NCBI RefSeq assembly: GCF_011022235.1
Contig: NZ_JAAIYP010000038.1
Span: 1-64,000 of the forward strand
Direction: 5' to 3'
DNA from: Magnetospirillum aberrantis SpK
GTDB taxonomy: Bacteria; Pseudomonadota; Alphaproteobacteria; Rhodospirillales; Magnetospirillaceae
DNA length: 64,000 bases
Positions 17,391 to 26,652 of this stretch are shown one piece after another. The notes under the pieces were generated by a model, which saw nothing but the letters and a program-made list of their open reading frames with translations, searched no databases and had not been told where the DNA came from. How positions within the stretch are numbered: the first letter of the stretch is position 1; the number at the start of each line of letters is the position of its first letter. The position numbers and the translations under genes are program-made.

Positions 17391-18491
17391 ATGGCTTCGA
17401 TCAAGACCGCCCTGGCCGCCTCGGTGCTGGCTTCGCTGTTGTGGTGCGCGCCCGCCCTGGCCGCCCAGAGCTCAGCCCCCGCCACGGCCATGGCCCCCAC
17501 CGCCGCCGGCGACGAGCCGTTGGACCTGATCATGGACCGGCCGTCCACGGTCTCCACCTTTCTCGGCACCGTCGGTTCCGCCCTGGGATGGGCATGGGAC
17601 AAGACCACGGACGCCATCTCGGTGATCCTGCCGCCGTCGCCCATCTCGTTGGCGAAGTCGGTGGATTCCGACGACCAGGCCGAACTGGTCACGCTGTTGT
17701 CCTATGCCGGCTACAAGCTTAAGGAAATCGACAGCCAGGTTGGCGTCATTCCCACCATCGCCTTCAAGTTCGCCCTGACCCGCGAATTGTCCGAGGCCGA
17801 TTGGGACTACCTGGACTACCGCCTTGAAGTGTCGCGCTTCCGCACGCCCGGCCTGGGAGCCGCGCTGCAACGGGCCATCGTCGGCACGGTCATGAGCATC
17901 AACACCGGCGGCGCCTATCAGGTGTCCGAACTGAAAATCCAAGCGTTGCCCCTGCCCAAGGTGGCGTTCAGCGTGACGCCCAAGCAGACGGCGCTGGGCG
18001 AGGAAAGCAGCGCCCTGCTGCGCGCCATCCAAAAGACCGAACGCCGCCTGCGCGGCGATTTAGCCTCGATCGCCGGCAAAATTCTGCCCGGTGCCAAGCT
18101 GTACAGGCTGTACAAGGCGCGCGACGGCATCATCGTCTCCGCCATCGCCTTGTTCGTGGTGGCGATCTTGGTGGAATTGCGCCGCAATCTGCGTTCGCCC
18201 GCACGCGGCCGCGCCGGCCGGGCAATCCCGTTGGGACTTTTGGGACTGGGGACCCTGGCCTGGGTGGTGGCGGCGTTGGCGCCGCTGTCGCTGTTGACCC
18301 TGAGCGGCGGCATCGCCGTGTTCGGCGTCACCGCCTTGCTGGTCGCCGCCAAGGGACCGCAGGCACCGGCCAACACGGCGGCGGACACCACCCCGGACGC
18401 CCCCGAGGCGCCCCCCGAACCCACGACGGCACCGGCCGTGGCCGTGCATGTCACCGTGGAAACCGACGCCAAGGCAGCGGTTCCCGCCTGA
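17391..18491 (+). CDS. Exported membrane-anchored protein of unknown function
   Basis: I do not recognise this 366-residue protein. It has a signal peptide (residues 1-24), a predicted periplasmic domain of about 200 residues with mixed alpha/beta character, one helix around 248-265, a basic cytoplasmic stretch (RRNLRSPARGRAGR), two more helices (about 280-325) and a low-complexity Ala/Pro/Thr tail. It follows the PstS-like gene by 12 bp and precedes a terminator, so the two are probably one operon; a physical partnership with the binding protein is plausible. Confidence 0.7.
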   Translation: MASIKTALAASVLASLLWCAPALAAQSSAPATAMAPTAAGDEPLDLIMDRPSTVSTFLGTVGSALGWAWDKTTDAISVILPPSPISLAKSVDSDDQAELVTLLSYAGYKLKEIDSQVGVIPTIAFKFALTRELSEADWDYLDYRLEVSRFRTPGLGAALQRAIVGTVMSINTGGAYQVSELKIQALPLPKVAFSVTPKQTALGEESSALLRAIQKTERRLRGDLASIAGKILPGAKLYRLYKARDGIIVSAIALFVVAILVELRRNLRSPARGRAGRAIPLGLLGLGTLAWVVAALAPLSLLTLSGGIAVFGVTALLVAAKGPQAPANTAADTTPDAPEAPPEPTTAPAVAVHVTVETDAKAAVPA

Positions 18492-18505
18492 GCCTGCTCA
18501 CTCAC

Positions 18506-18545
18506 GAAAAAGGCGGCGATGCCAAAGCATCGCCGCCTTTTTTCA
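18506..18545. terminator. Bidirectional rho-independent terminator
   Basis: A perfect 12-bp stem (AGGCGGCGATGC, 18511-18522, with its complement 18527-18538) has a four-base loop. It is flanked by AAAA on the left and TTTTTT on the right, so it can end transcription from both convergent genes (17391-18491 and 18566-18979). Confidence 0.9.
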
Positions 18546-18565
18546 TGGCCTTGCCCGGCCGCGCT

Positions 18566-18979
18566 TCAGCGCGGCTCGACCTTTTGCGACAGGCTGCGCG
18601 AAATGGTCCGGCCATCGCTGGGCGGCGACTTGCGATAGAAATAATCGGCAACCAACGCGCCGGCCACGCCGGAACCGACGGCCAGCACACGGCTGGCGGC
18701 CACCGGACCCGAGGTGAAGCTGGCGCCGGCGCCGGCTTCGTACATGAACGGCAACGCGGCGGTGCCGCCCATGCTCAGGTTGAGGGCAACCACACCGGCC
18801 AAGGCACCAAGACCGGCGACCAGCAAACGGTTGCCGCCATCGTCGGCGGCGGGAGTCGGCGCCTCGGTGGTGGTGGCGGCGATCAACTGGGCGGAAAACG
18901 ACTTTGGCTGTTCGGCGGCATAGGCCGGAACCGCACAAACAAGGGCGGCGGTCAACGCCAGGGTGGCGGTCTTACGCAT
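18566..18979 (-). CDS. Small exported protein with two glycine/alanine-rich membrane helices
   Basis: This unrecognised 137-residue protein has a signal peptide (to YAA, about residue 22) and two hydrophobic Gly/Ala-rich segments (LLVAGLGALAGVVALNL and VLAVGSGVAGALVADYFY) separated by a short loop. Its C-terminal half resembles in composition and layout the C-terminus of the protein at 21038-21760. It is the last gene of the ParA operon and ends in the bidirectional terminator. Confidence 0.68.
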   Translation of the reverse strand: MRKTATLALTAALVCAVPAYAAEQPKSFSAQLIAATTTEAPTPAADDGGNRLLVAGLGALAGVVALNLSMGGTAALPFMYEAGAGASFTSGPVAASRVLAVGSGVAGALVADYFYRKSPPSDGRTISRSLSQKVEPR

Positions 18980-18997
18980 GATCCGAAATCCCCTTTC

Positions 18998-20338
18998 TCA
19001 ATGGGTCTTGCTGAGTTCTTCCAGTCCCAGGGACAGCAAGGTGTCCATGGAGCGATCAATGGCGATGCGGCTTTTGGCTTCGACCACCCAACGGGTGGCC
19101 AGGGTCGCCGGGGCGCCGTCCAGCTTGGACAGATGGTCCACGGCACCGCGCACGTCCTCTTCGGCCAGCTTCTCGATGGTGGCGTCGACCACCAGATCGA
19201 TGGGATTGGCCACCGCCGCCTGCGGCTGCGGCGGGGCGATCCACGACGACACCCACCCGCGCATGCGGTCGAAGAACCCTTCCTGCGCCCCTTCGGACAG
19301 GGACCGCAGCTTGGGGGCCAGGATCACGCTGAAGCTGTCGCGCAATTCGGCGACGGTGGCCACCCCCCGTTCGGCGTGGGCGGCCAGAACCTCCAACTCG
19401 CCGTTGACCGGGGTTTCGGGCCACAGCTTGCTGACCGCGTCCAATTCCCGCAGGAACGGCCGATGGGTCTGAACCACGTTGTTGAGTTGAAGGATCGCCA
19501 CCGACAGACGCAACGCCGCCTGACTGCCGTCGGCGGCGGAGGCGGCAGTTTCGATGCCGGCCAGACGTTGGCCGAGGCCGTCGATCAATGCCTCGGCCGC
19601 CCCCTGACGGGTGCCGATCTCGTCGAAACGCGGAGCCAGGGCGGCCACCTGCTCGGCCACCCCCTTGGTCTGGGTGACGGCGTCGGCCAGGGCGGCGTCG
19701 GTCTCGGCCACCTTGGCCTCGACCTCGTCCACGCGCTGCGAGAAGCTTTTGCCGTTGGACCCCAGGGTGTCCAAGGTGTCGATCCGTTTGGTGGCGATGG
19801 CCAGCGCCGGCTCCAACGCGCCGACACGGGCGGCCAAGTCGCCCACATGGGTTTCCAGCACCCCAAGACGTCCGGCATCGGCACTGCCATCAGCAAGTGC
19901 CGCCGGTTCCGCCGGGGCGGCGGCGCCTTCGGCGGCGACCGGCGCGGCCGTGGTGCCGACCTCAAGCCGGCTGACCCGTTCGGCGGCGGCGGCAAGGCTG
20001 GCCTCGATGGCTTCGATGCGGGTGGTCTGGGCGGCAAGGCGTTCGTTGGTGGCGTTCAACGCCAGTTGCGCCTCGCGCAGGGCCCGGCCGTTCTGGGTCA
20101 AAGCCTTGACCACCGGATGGTCGGGATAGACCAGTTCGACCAGAGGCGCCCCCACCGGAACCACCAGCGCCCCCAAACCGGTCAGCAACGCGAAAGCGGC
20201 AACGGCGGTGGTGCCGCGACCGGCACCGCGCATGACCACGATGGGTTTGTCCTGAGCCTGCGGACGGGACGGATTGTCGTCGGGGCGGGCCTGCAACACC
20301 GGGCGATCCTCGGCGCTGTTATCCTGTTGCACGCTCAT
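18998..20338 (-). CDS. Mitofilin/Mic60-like coiled-coil inner-membrane protein
   Basis: The 446-residue product has a short cytoplasmic N-terminus, one transmembrane helix (about 45-68), a long heptad-rich coiled coil (about 75-280) and a helical C-terminal domain. The C-terminal segment ATLATRWVVEAKSRIAIDRS resembles the mitofilin signature of alphaproteobacterial Mic60-like proteins. Those proteins shape intracytoplasmic membranes and usually sit beside hem genes; here the gene follows a ParA ATPase gene after three bases. Assignment to Mic60 is from general architecture, so a separate family of coiled-coil membrane organisers is possible. Confidence 0.65.
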   Translation of the reverse strand: MSVQQDNSAEDRPVLQARPDDNPSRPQAQDKPIVVMRGAGRGTTAVAAFALLTGLGALVVPVGAPLVELVYPDHPVVKALTQNGRALREAQLALNATNERLAAQTTRIEAIEASLAAAAERVSRLEVGTTAAPVAAEGAAAPAEPAALADGSADAGRLGVLETHVGDLAARVGALEPALAIATKRIDTLDTLGSNGKSFSQRVDEVEAKVAETDAALADAVTQTKGVAEQVAALAPRFDEIGTRQGAAEALIDGLGQRLAGIETAASAADGSQAALRLSVAILQLNNVVQTHRPFLRELDAVSKLWPETPVNGELEVLAAHAERGVATVAELRDSFSVILAPKLRSLSEGAQEGFFDRMRGWVSSWIAPPQPQAAVANPIDLVVDATIEKLAEEDVRGAVDHLSKLDGAPATLATRWVVEAKSRIAIDRSMDTLLSLGLEELSKTH

Positions 20339-20341
20339 GCT

Positions 20342-21034
20342 CTAGTTCCCCTTTCCCTGCGACCACAACAGCGCATCCAATTCTTTCCCCACCAAATCGA
20401 TGTCGCCGCTGGCCGCGCCTTTCGGCTGCAACACAGATGGCGCCGTTCCAAAAAAGCTGGCTTCCTGAAACGCGACACGATCATTCAACTGGGCGTCGAG
20501 AACGACCAACCCCAATTTCTGCAATTCCTGGCGCGCATGCTGGGCGACCGCACAGCGTTTGACCCGACACAGCAGGACGCGGGACTCGATCGCCCGCCGC
20601 GTCAGCGCCGAGGCGTTGCGCACCAGTTTTTGGGTACGCGCCGCCTCGAACAGGTTGGCCTCGTCGGTCATCGCCGGAATCAGCACCATGTCGGCGGCGC
20701 CAACCGCGAACAGCATGGACTGGCTGGTAAAACCGGCGCAATCCACCACCACCACGTCACAACGCGCCGCGTAATCCTCGATGGCCGGCAACAACGCGTC
20801 GGCGTCGTATTCGGCGGTCAACGGAATCTCGCGCAAGACATCGCCACGGGCATGCCAGCGCGCCAGTGTCTGGTTGGGGTCGGCGTCGATCAGGCAAACC
20901 TTGAGCCCGCGCCGCGCCCAATAAACAGCAAGGCAAGCCACCGAGGTCGTCTTGCCCGCGCCCCCCTTGCCGGTGGCGGCGACAACCACGCGCGCGCGCG
21001 GTGCGAGAACGGAAGAGGACGCGGCCACCGCCAT
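20342..21034 (-). CDS. Orphan ParA/MinD-family ATPase
   Basis: This 230-residue deviant-Walker P-loop ATPase has KGGAGKTT at residues 23-30, the DADPNQT loop near residue 46-52 and the Walker B strand VVVVDCAGF. Such ATPases position cargo such as chromosomes, plasmids, chemoreceptor arrays or organelles on the nucleoid or membrane. No ParB gene is adjacent, so this is not a standard chromosome or plasmid partition locus. The flanking genes encode exported or membrane-anchored proteins, which points to positioning of an envelope structure (inference). Spacing to both neighbours is three bases. Confidence 0.88.
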   Translation of the reverse strand: MAVAASSSVLAPRARVVVAATGKGGAGKTTSVACLAVYWARRGLKVCLIDADPNQTLARWHARGDVLREIPLTAEYDADALLPAIEDYAARCDVVVVDCAGFTSQSMLFAVGAADMVLIPAMTDEANLFEAARTQKLVRNASALTRRAIESRVLLCRVKRCAVAQHARQELQKLGLVVLDAQLNDRVAFQEASFFGTAPSVLQPKGAASGDIDLVGKELDALLWSQGKGN

Positions 21035-21037
21035 GGA

Positions 21038-21760
21038 TCAACCACCCTGGCCGGTGCTGACCGGCTGTAGCCAGCGGCGGTTCATGGACGCGCCGTCACG
21101 CACGGCGGCGTCATGCCACGACCGCGTGGTGATCCGCTGGGTAACGGAATAATCCGCCGCGGGCGGCGTGTAGGTGTAGGAATACCAGGCTTGGCCGGCG
21201 AGTCCCCCCACGAATGCCGCGGCAGCAGCAGGAATGCCGATCCCGTCCAACACCACCAGACCGCCCAGGACGCCGACGCCGATGGCCGCCAACTGTCCCG
21301 CCGGCATGGAAAACGTCACGTCGTTCGAGGTCCAGGACGGCGCCGGCTCCATGGCCAAGGGCGGCTGAACCGTCATTGGCGGCTGTTGTTGCGGTGCGGG
21401 TGCCGGTTGCGTCGGTGCCGGGGGGGCGTCGGTCGCGGCCGGGGCCGGAGCGGCCGAAGCTGTTTCTCGTGCCGCGGGGGGCACGATCTCCGCGGTCGGA
21501 GCCGCCGCCGCTTCCTGCGACGGAACCGAGGACGGCCCCGGTGTCGAAACAGCGGGGGGTTCCTGGGCCATAACGGCCGGCGGCGTCGGCAGCGGCGCAC
21601 GGGTCACCGCTTCGCGCGGCGCACGCTCGGGCGCCGGCGGCTCGACAGCCACCGCCTGGACGGGAATCAGGCGCCCACTCATGGCGCGACGCAGATCACT
21701 AGCTTCAGCGGTGACGGCGGCCAAAGAAGAAACCGCCGCGACCACGACAAACGTGCGCAT
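21038..21760 (-). CDS. Exported Ala/Pro-rich protein with C-terminal glycine-rich membrane segment
   Basis: I do not recognise this 240-residue protein. It has a signal peptide (about 1-21), a long low-complexity Pro/Ala/Glu region (about 30-150) that could span the periplasm, then a hydrophobic Gly/Ala stretch (QLAAIGVGVLGGLVVL and AAAAAFVGGLAGQAWYSY) and a polar C-terminus (QRITTRSWHDAAVRDG). It is the first gene of the four-gene ParA operon. Its C-terminal helix hairpin resembles the protein encoded at 18566-18979. Confidence 0.65.
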   Translation of the reverse strand: MRTFVVVAAVSSLAAVTAEASDLRRAMSGRLIPVQAVAVEPPAPERAPREAVTRAPLPTPPAVMAQEPPAVSTPGPSSVPSQEAAAAPTAEIVPPAARETASAAPAPAATDAPPAPTQPAPAPQQQPPMTVQPPLAMEPAPSWTSNDVTFSMPAGQLAAIGVGVLGGLVVLDGIGIPAAAAAFVGGLAGQAWYSYTYTPPAADYSVTQRITTRSWHDAAVRDGASMNRRWLQPVSTGQGG

Positions 21761-21894
21761 TTTGCCCCCTTGCCGGTATCCCGGCGCCCCAATACCGGGA
21801 ACCTTTGCGGGAAAAGCTTAGCATGCCACCGGGATGGTGCAAACGCCCAAGTCCATTTCCCACACAGGATTTACAACCGGATAATTCCGTTCGC

Positions 21895-23517
21895 TCATTT
21901 TCCGGCCGCCTCGGACGACCGTTCCCCATCGGCATCCAGCAACGACAGCAATTGCCGCATTTCCCACACGATCCGCTTGAACAGCATGGTGGCGTTGAAC
22001 AGCATTTCCTGGGCCTCGACGGTATCGTTGCCGCCACCGGCCAACGATTTGCGCACGCGGTCCATCAGTTCCGGCCGGTCGCCGGTCAGACGCTTCAACA
22101 TATCCAGAGTGTCGAAATCGCATTCCGGCCCCATGGCGGCAGCGGCAAGAGACACCAGGGCGTGGGTGGCCTCGACCAGATGGCCGATCATGCGATGCTC
22201 GACCTTGCGCTCCCGCGCCGCCTCGAGAAGCTTGGCGAAATCCAGCAGGTCGTCCTGAAGCTGGCCGATCAGCGTCCCGCGATTTTGCAGGTTGCCAAGC
22301 TCGTTCACCGTCCGCGCAGTTTCCGCCCGCTCCAGACTGCGCTTGAGACAATCGTCGATCTCGCGCATCACCAAGGCGTTGGCGGAATGCAGGCTGGCGG
22401 CCGGAAGCGGGTCCTGGACCTCGCTGTCCTCGCGATAGGGTTCGAGATAGCCGGGCAGATACGACATCTGTCGGTGCTGTTCGCGCACCACCAAGGTCGC
22501 GGCGGTTTCCGGCGCCCGCCATGCGCCGTCGAAGATGAACTTGGGCCGGGCCAGTTTCTCCTGGACGGTGATGGGCGACAGACGATCCAGCCACAGGATC
22601 ACCCAACCCTGTATCGGCGCCAGAACGACGATGGCGGCGACCTGAAGCACCAGATAGACGATAGCCACCTGGACATGCGGCGGCACGTCGAACCACGCCA
22701 GAAGCTGTTCCGGCGAGACGCCTTCCACCACCCACAGCACGATCAACGGCAAGGTTGCCGCCACCCCGGCGACCTTGAGCAACGCCTGATAGATGGAGAG
22801 TTGCCGCCCCCGGCCGCGAATGTTCGAGGACATGAACAAGACGTTGACGCACGACCCGAAATTGGCCCCCATCACCACCAGCACCGCGTGGTCCACCCCC
22901 AACAGACCGGCGCTGATCAGGGCGACGGTGATGGTCGATACCGTCTTGGCGGTCTGTACCAACGGAGTCAGCAACGCGCCCAGGACGAAAGCCAGCCACG
23001 GCGAATGCTCGGCCAACAGCAGGATGTCCCGCAGGGTTTCCGATCCGCGCAAACTGGTCGAACCGTCGCGCACCCATTCCAGACCGACGAACAGCAACGC
23101 CAACCCCAGCAACGCGCCGACCATGTGACGCCAGCGCGGCGTTCCCTCAACGCCTCGGTAATAGGCGAAACCGGTCAGCACCACCATGACCAGGATGGCG
23201 TCGTGGATGGAGATGGTGGCCAGGAACACCAGGACCGAGGTGCCGACATTGGCCCAGGCGATCACCGGCAGCGCCGAACGCACCGCCAACGTACCCGAGT
23301 TGACCAGACCGATGACGATGAAGGTGATGGCGTTGGTGCTTTGGGTCAGCATGCCGACCAGGGACCCCAGGACAGCGGCCAGGAAACCATTGGCGGTCGC
23401 CCGCTGCACCACCTTGCGCAGACGTGGACCGGCGATGTGGGTCAGGTTGGAGCCAAGATGCTTGACGCCGATGAAGAAAAAACCCAATCCGGCCAGAATT
23501 AACAGCGCCGTTTCCAC
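21895..23517 (-). CDS. Na/Pi-cotransporter-family protein with PhoU-like C-terminal domain
   Basis: The 540-residue product has two copies of the Na/Pi-cotransporter repeat. The first carries QSTNAITFIVIGLVNSG, where the family signature QSSS is replaced by QSTN. The second carries QTAKTVSTITVALIS. About eight helices run from residue 1 to 330. A cytoplasmic helical PhoU-like domain (about 345-540) follows. Members of this family move phosphate with sodium or act as phosphate sensors. The gene stands alone with 81 bp to the next divergent gene and 134 bp to the ParA operon. A link to the PstS-like protein nearby is possible. Confidence 0.85.
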   Translation of the reverse strand: METALLILAGLGFFFIGVKHLGSNLTHIAGPRLRKVVQRATANGFLAAVLGSLVGMLTQSTNAITFIVIGLVNSGTLAVRSALPVIAWANVGTSVLVFLATISIHDAILVMVVLTGFAYYRGVEGTPRWRHMVGALLGLALLFVGLEWVRDGSTSLRGSETLRDILLLAEHSPWLAFVLGALLTPLVQTAKTVSTITVALISAGLLGVDHAVLVVMGANFGSCVNVLFMSSNIRGRGRQLSIYQALLKVAGVAATLPLIVLWVVEGVSPEQLLAWFDVPPHVQVAIVYLVLQVAAIVVLAPIQGWVILWLDRLSPITVQEKLARPKFIFDGAWRAPETAATLVVREQHRQMSYLPGYLEPYREDSEVQDPLPAASLHSANALVMREIDDCLKRSLERAETARTVNELGNLQNRGTLIGQLQDDLLDFAKLLEAARERKVEHRMIGHLVEATHALVSLAAAAMGPECDFDTLDMLKRLTGDRPELMDRVRKSLAGGGNDTVEAQEMLFNATMLFKRIVWEMRQLLSLLDADGERSSEAAGK

Positions 23518-23598
23518 CGCACCCCCCCAAAAGCCGTGGTCATCTTGTTGCCTTTATGGTTAAAGCAGGAAAAGCCTGTGGTTGAAAGGGGATTGGCA

Positions 23599-24759
23599 GT
23601 GATCGAGCCGACGACGACGGACATCACCCCGGCCGCGCGCCCGAAGCGGCTGTGGGTCAAGGTTACCGTCGCCGCCGTGGCCGCCGCCTTATTGGCTGCG
23701 CTGACGCTCGTGTTGTGGCCCGGCCGCGCCTACCGCCCCGCCGCCCCGATGGTCAAGGTTTCCGAAACGGCCCCGTTGACCCCGGCCATGCGGCCGTTGC
23801 CGGCCCGCGACTGGGGAAAGGTCGAATCCCGCGTGGCCGAATTGCTGACCACCGCGCGCCTGCAACAGAGCATGGCCCTGCAAGAGCGGGTTTCCGCCTT
23901 TTCCTCGACCCTGCGCGGCCGGGTCGAACGTACCTTCCTGCCCTGGTACCTGTCGTTCGGTCGCCGCAAGCTGGAAGAACTCGGCGCCTACAACCTCTAT
24001 GCCCGCGACCGCCTGACCGAATGGATGGGCGGCGGACGCCAGGAAAGCGCCCAGGTCAAGTTGATCACCACCTTCGAGGCGGAATTCGCCAAGCAGGTGC
24101 TTCGCCCCGACGAAACCCGCCACACCCTGCGCCGCATCGCCCAGGATGTGGCCGACGGCTACGCCAACCGCGTCGCCATCGGCTTGCGCGAGATTCAGAA
24201 CGACGACGCCATTTCCTTCGCCGACTGGCAAACCTTCCTGGCCCGCCATCCGCCGCTGGTTTTCACCGACGCCCACGGACGGCGGCGGCAGGTGCCGCTG
24301 GCCGCGCTGGCCTCCCCCGACCCCAGTTGGGTCGAGATCGGCGACGCCATCGGCGACGCCGCAATCCAGCGTTTCGACCGTCTTCCCAGCATCATCGACC
24401 TGACCGCCCTGGTGGATTCCGACGGCCGCAGCATTTTCTCGGCCGGCGAGAACGCCGCCATCTATTTCGGCTCCTACCTGCTGTATTGGGCGGTGCTGAT
24501 CATCCTGCTGCGGACCGGGGTGATCCCGTTCAGCATCTTCAGTTTCCTGCTTGGCTGGATCTTGTGGGAAATCTTCGCCTGGGGCAGTTGGATCGGCATC
24601 GAATATTTCGACTTCGAGCAGACCCGAGCCCGTCTGGCCCCGGTCATCGAGACGCGCACCGACGCCTATCTCGGCCATTTCACCGCGTCCATCGCCGATT
24701 CCGGGCCGATGGGGCCGCTACAGGTTCTTTATCATCTGGAGCGAAAGCCGCAGCCCTGA
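23599..24759 (+). CDS. Membrane protein of unknown function
   Basis: This unrecognised 386-residue protein has a TM helix at about 20-40, a large helical periplasmic domain (about 65-290) rich in charged residues (RVERTFLPWYLSFGRRKLEEL), two closely spaced helices (about 295-335) and a C-terminal tail. The GTG at 23599 is chosen as the start because it is preceded by AAGGGGA and leads into the first helix. The gene is monocistronic between a divergent and a convergent neighbour. The function is unknown. Confidence 0.7.
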   Translation: MIEPTTTDITPAARPKRLWVKVTVAAVAAALLAALTLVLWPGRAYRPAAPMVKVSETAPLTPAMRPLPARDWGKVESRVAELLTTARLQQSMALQERVSAFSSTLRGRVERTFLPWYLSFGRRKLEELGAYNLYARDRLTEWMGGGRQESAQVKLITTFEAEFAKQVLRPDETRHTLRRIAQDVADGYANRVAIGLREIQNDDAISFADWQTFLARHPPLVFTDAHGRRRQVPLAALASPDPSWVEIGDAIGDAAIQRFDRLPSIIDLTALVDSDGRSIFSAGENAAIYFGSYLLYWAVLIILLRTGVIPFSIFSFLLGWILWEIFAWGSWIGIEYFDFEQTRARLAPVIETRTDAYLGHFTASIADSGPMGPLQVLYHLERKPQP

Positions 24760-24894
24760 ACGCAGGGCGCGACGGATTATACCGGCGAGCCACTGAAATT
24801 TGCCCCTCGCCGGGCGAGCGCATCCGCGCTCTTGGCCGCGGCCGCAATGGCCGCATAATACCGGCGAACAGCCTTCTGCAAGTCAGATCAAGCG

Positions 24895-26652
24895 TTAATC
24901 CGCCATCCGGCAGCATACCGCCGTCAGGTCGTCGCGCAAGGGCCGCGCGACAGTGGCCAGGAACGGCGCCAGGATCGCGTCCACGTCCACCTGCCCCGCC
25001 CTGGCGGAAACCACCTCGGCCACCAGATCCGCCACGCCGCCCTGGCCCAGCTTCTTTCCGGTTTCGGACGGCGATTCGGGCAAGGCGTCGGACGCCAGGA
25101 ACAACACGCTTCCCGGCGGCAGATCCAGACTGCGCTCGACATAAAGCGCCGAACGGGCCACCCCCAGGGGCAAGCCGGAACCGTCGCCGGGAACCGCCGG
25201 CTGTCCGGGAATCGCCACCACCGGCCGTGGAGCGGCGGCGGCGGCATAGGTGAAACGCCGTTCGCGCACGTCAACGACGCCATAGAGCATGGTCGCGTAT
25301 TGTCCCTTGGGCAAAAGCCCGATCAGCCGCTGGTTCAACTCGCTCAGGAATACCGCCGGCCGGTCGCGGTCCTCGGTGGTGTGTTCCAACAGCGTGTGAA
25401 GACGGAAGGTATTGAGTGCCGCCGTGACGCCATGCCCCGAGAAATCGGCCAGCCACAGAATGAAGCGATGGTCATCGAGCGGGTCCAGCCCCCAGATGTC
25501 GCCGCCCAGGCTGCACGATGTCTCGAAAAAACCGGTGACGTGCACACCATAGCGTCGGGCCAGCCAAGCCAGTTCCGCCTGGGGGGGCAACAACTCGGCC
25601 TGCATGGAGCGGGCCACCGCCATTTCGTCGTTGGCCGCCGCCGGAGCGGCACCGGCCAGAGCGGCAACGGCAGCGGAGCGAGGCGCCTCTTCGGCCACCG
25701 ACAACGCGCCACATGGCTGCCCGGCAAGATCACCGTCACCGACCCGGATGACGCAAGTCACCTGGTTGCCCGGATCCTGGTATTCCAGGGAATCGAAGGA
25801 CAATTGCCGGGCCATGGCGATGCCGCGCCCATGCACGGCGAAGGCCCTGGCCTGATCCAGTTCCATGTAACGGCGCCAATCGAACCCCTTGCCTTCGTCG
25901 CGCACGGTGATGCGCACTTCACAGGCCAGACGGCGGAAGGTCACGGTGACCCGCTTGTCACGGTTCTGGGGGGCGTCCAACAGGGCGTCCACCTGTTTGC
26001 GCCAGCGTTTCTCGGCCAGCAATTGGGCCTTTTCCTCGAAGGTGATGCCCAGATTGCCGTGTTCGATGGCGTTGGTGAAGATTTCCGACAGCCCCACCAC
26101 CAGATGGGAGGAACGGGGACAGGCGCGGGCCAGGGACACCGCCAGATTGTTCGCTTCCGCCAACGTGCGGAACCGGAAAACCCCCTCGTCCATCAGGATG
26201 ATGGCGGTGGTGCGGCGCGCCACGTCGTCACGCAGGCGCAGGAACCGCTGGTGTTCCTCGATGGCGGCGGCGGTGACCGACAGCAAAAGCTTGCGGTCCA
26301 GCGGCTTGGCCAAATAGTAGTAAACGCCGGCCTTGATGCCCTCGACCACGTCCTCGGCCGAGGCCTGGGCGGTCTGCATGATCACCGGAATATGGCGAAG
26401 CCGGTCGTCGCCCTTGAGCTTGGCCAGCAATTCCATGCCGTCCATGCGCGGCATGCGGCGGTCCAGCAAGATGACGTCGAAATCATCGGGGGCGGCGTTC
26501 GCCGTCAGCCACGCCTGTTGCCCATCCTCGGCCGCGACCGTCTCGTAACCGGCGGCGCGCAAATTGGCGATCACCACCTCGCGGTTCATGCGCTCGTCGT
26601 CGACCACCAGGCAACGGATGGGCCGTGACTTCTGAGCGCCCGAATCAGCCAT
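24895..26652 (-). CDS. Response regulator with HATPase and SpoIIE/PP2C phosphatase domains
   Basis: The 585-residue cytoplasmic protein starts with a receiver domain (about 13-130; phospho-Asp in VILLDRRMPRMDG). An RsbW-like ATPase follows (about 165-300; VVGLSEIFTNAIEHGN, VRDEGKGFDW, HGRGIAMAR), then a PP2C phosphatase (about 355-585; GGDIWGLDPL, ADFSGHGVTAALN, LRDDLTAVC). Kinase and phosphatase activities of a partner-switching cycle are thus both under a phosphorelay receiver. Compared with the fusion at 13052-15427, the ATPase and phosphatase are in the reverse order. The adjacent STAS gene (26645-26953) overlaps it by eight bases and is the likely substrate. The start at 26652 places M-A-D ahead of the receiver domain. 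Confidence 0.92.
   Translation of the reverse strand: MADSGAQKSRPIRCLVVDDERMNREVVIANLRAAGYETVAAEDGQQAWLTANAAPDDFDVILLDRRMPRMDGMELLAKLKGDDRLRHIPVIMQTAQASAEDVVEGIKAGVYYYLAKPLDRKLLLSVTAAAIEEHQRFLRLRDDVARRTTAIILMDEGVFRFRTLAEANNLAVSLARACPRSSHLVVGLSEIFTNAIEHGNLGITFEEKAQLLAEKRWRKQVDALLDAPQNRDKRVTVTFRRLACEVRITVRDEGKGFDWRRYMELDQARAFAVHGRGIAMARQLSFDSLEYQDPGNQVTCVIRVGDGDLAGQPCGALSVAEEAPRSAAVAALAGAAPAAANDEMAVARSMQAELLPPQAELAWLARRYGVHVTGFFETSCSLGGDIWGLDPLDDHRFILWLADFSGHGVTAALNTFRLHTLLEHTTEDRDRPAVFLSELNQRLIGLLPKGQYATMLYGVVDVRERRFTYAAAAAPRPVVAIPGQPAVPGDGSGLPLGVARSALYVERSLDLPPGSVLFLASDALPESPSETGKKLGQGGVADLVAEVVSARAGQVDVDAILAPFLATVARPLRDDLTAVCCRMAD

Noticed and set aside
16296-21760. Magnetosome gene cluster
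   Set aside because: No recognisable mam or mms gene; the ParA and coiled-coil genes alone do not support it.
24777-24869. TATACCGGCGAG / TAATACCGGCGAA repeat between convergent genes
   Set aside because: Only two imperfect copies about 80 bp apart; too weak to call an element.
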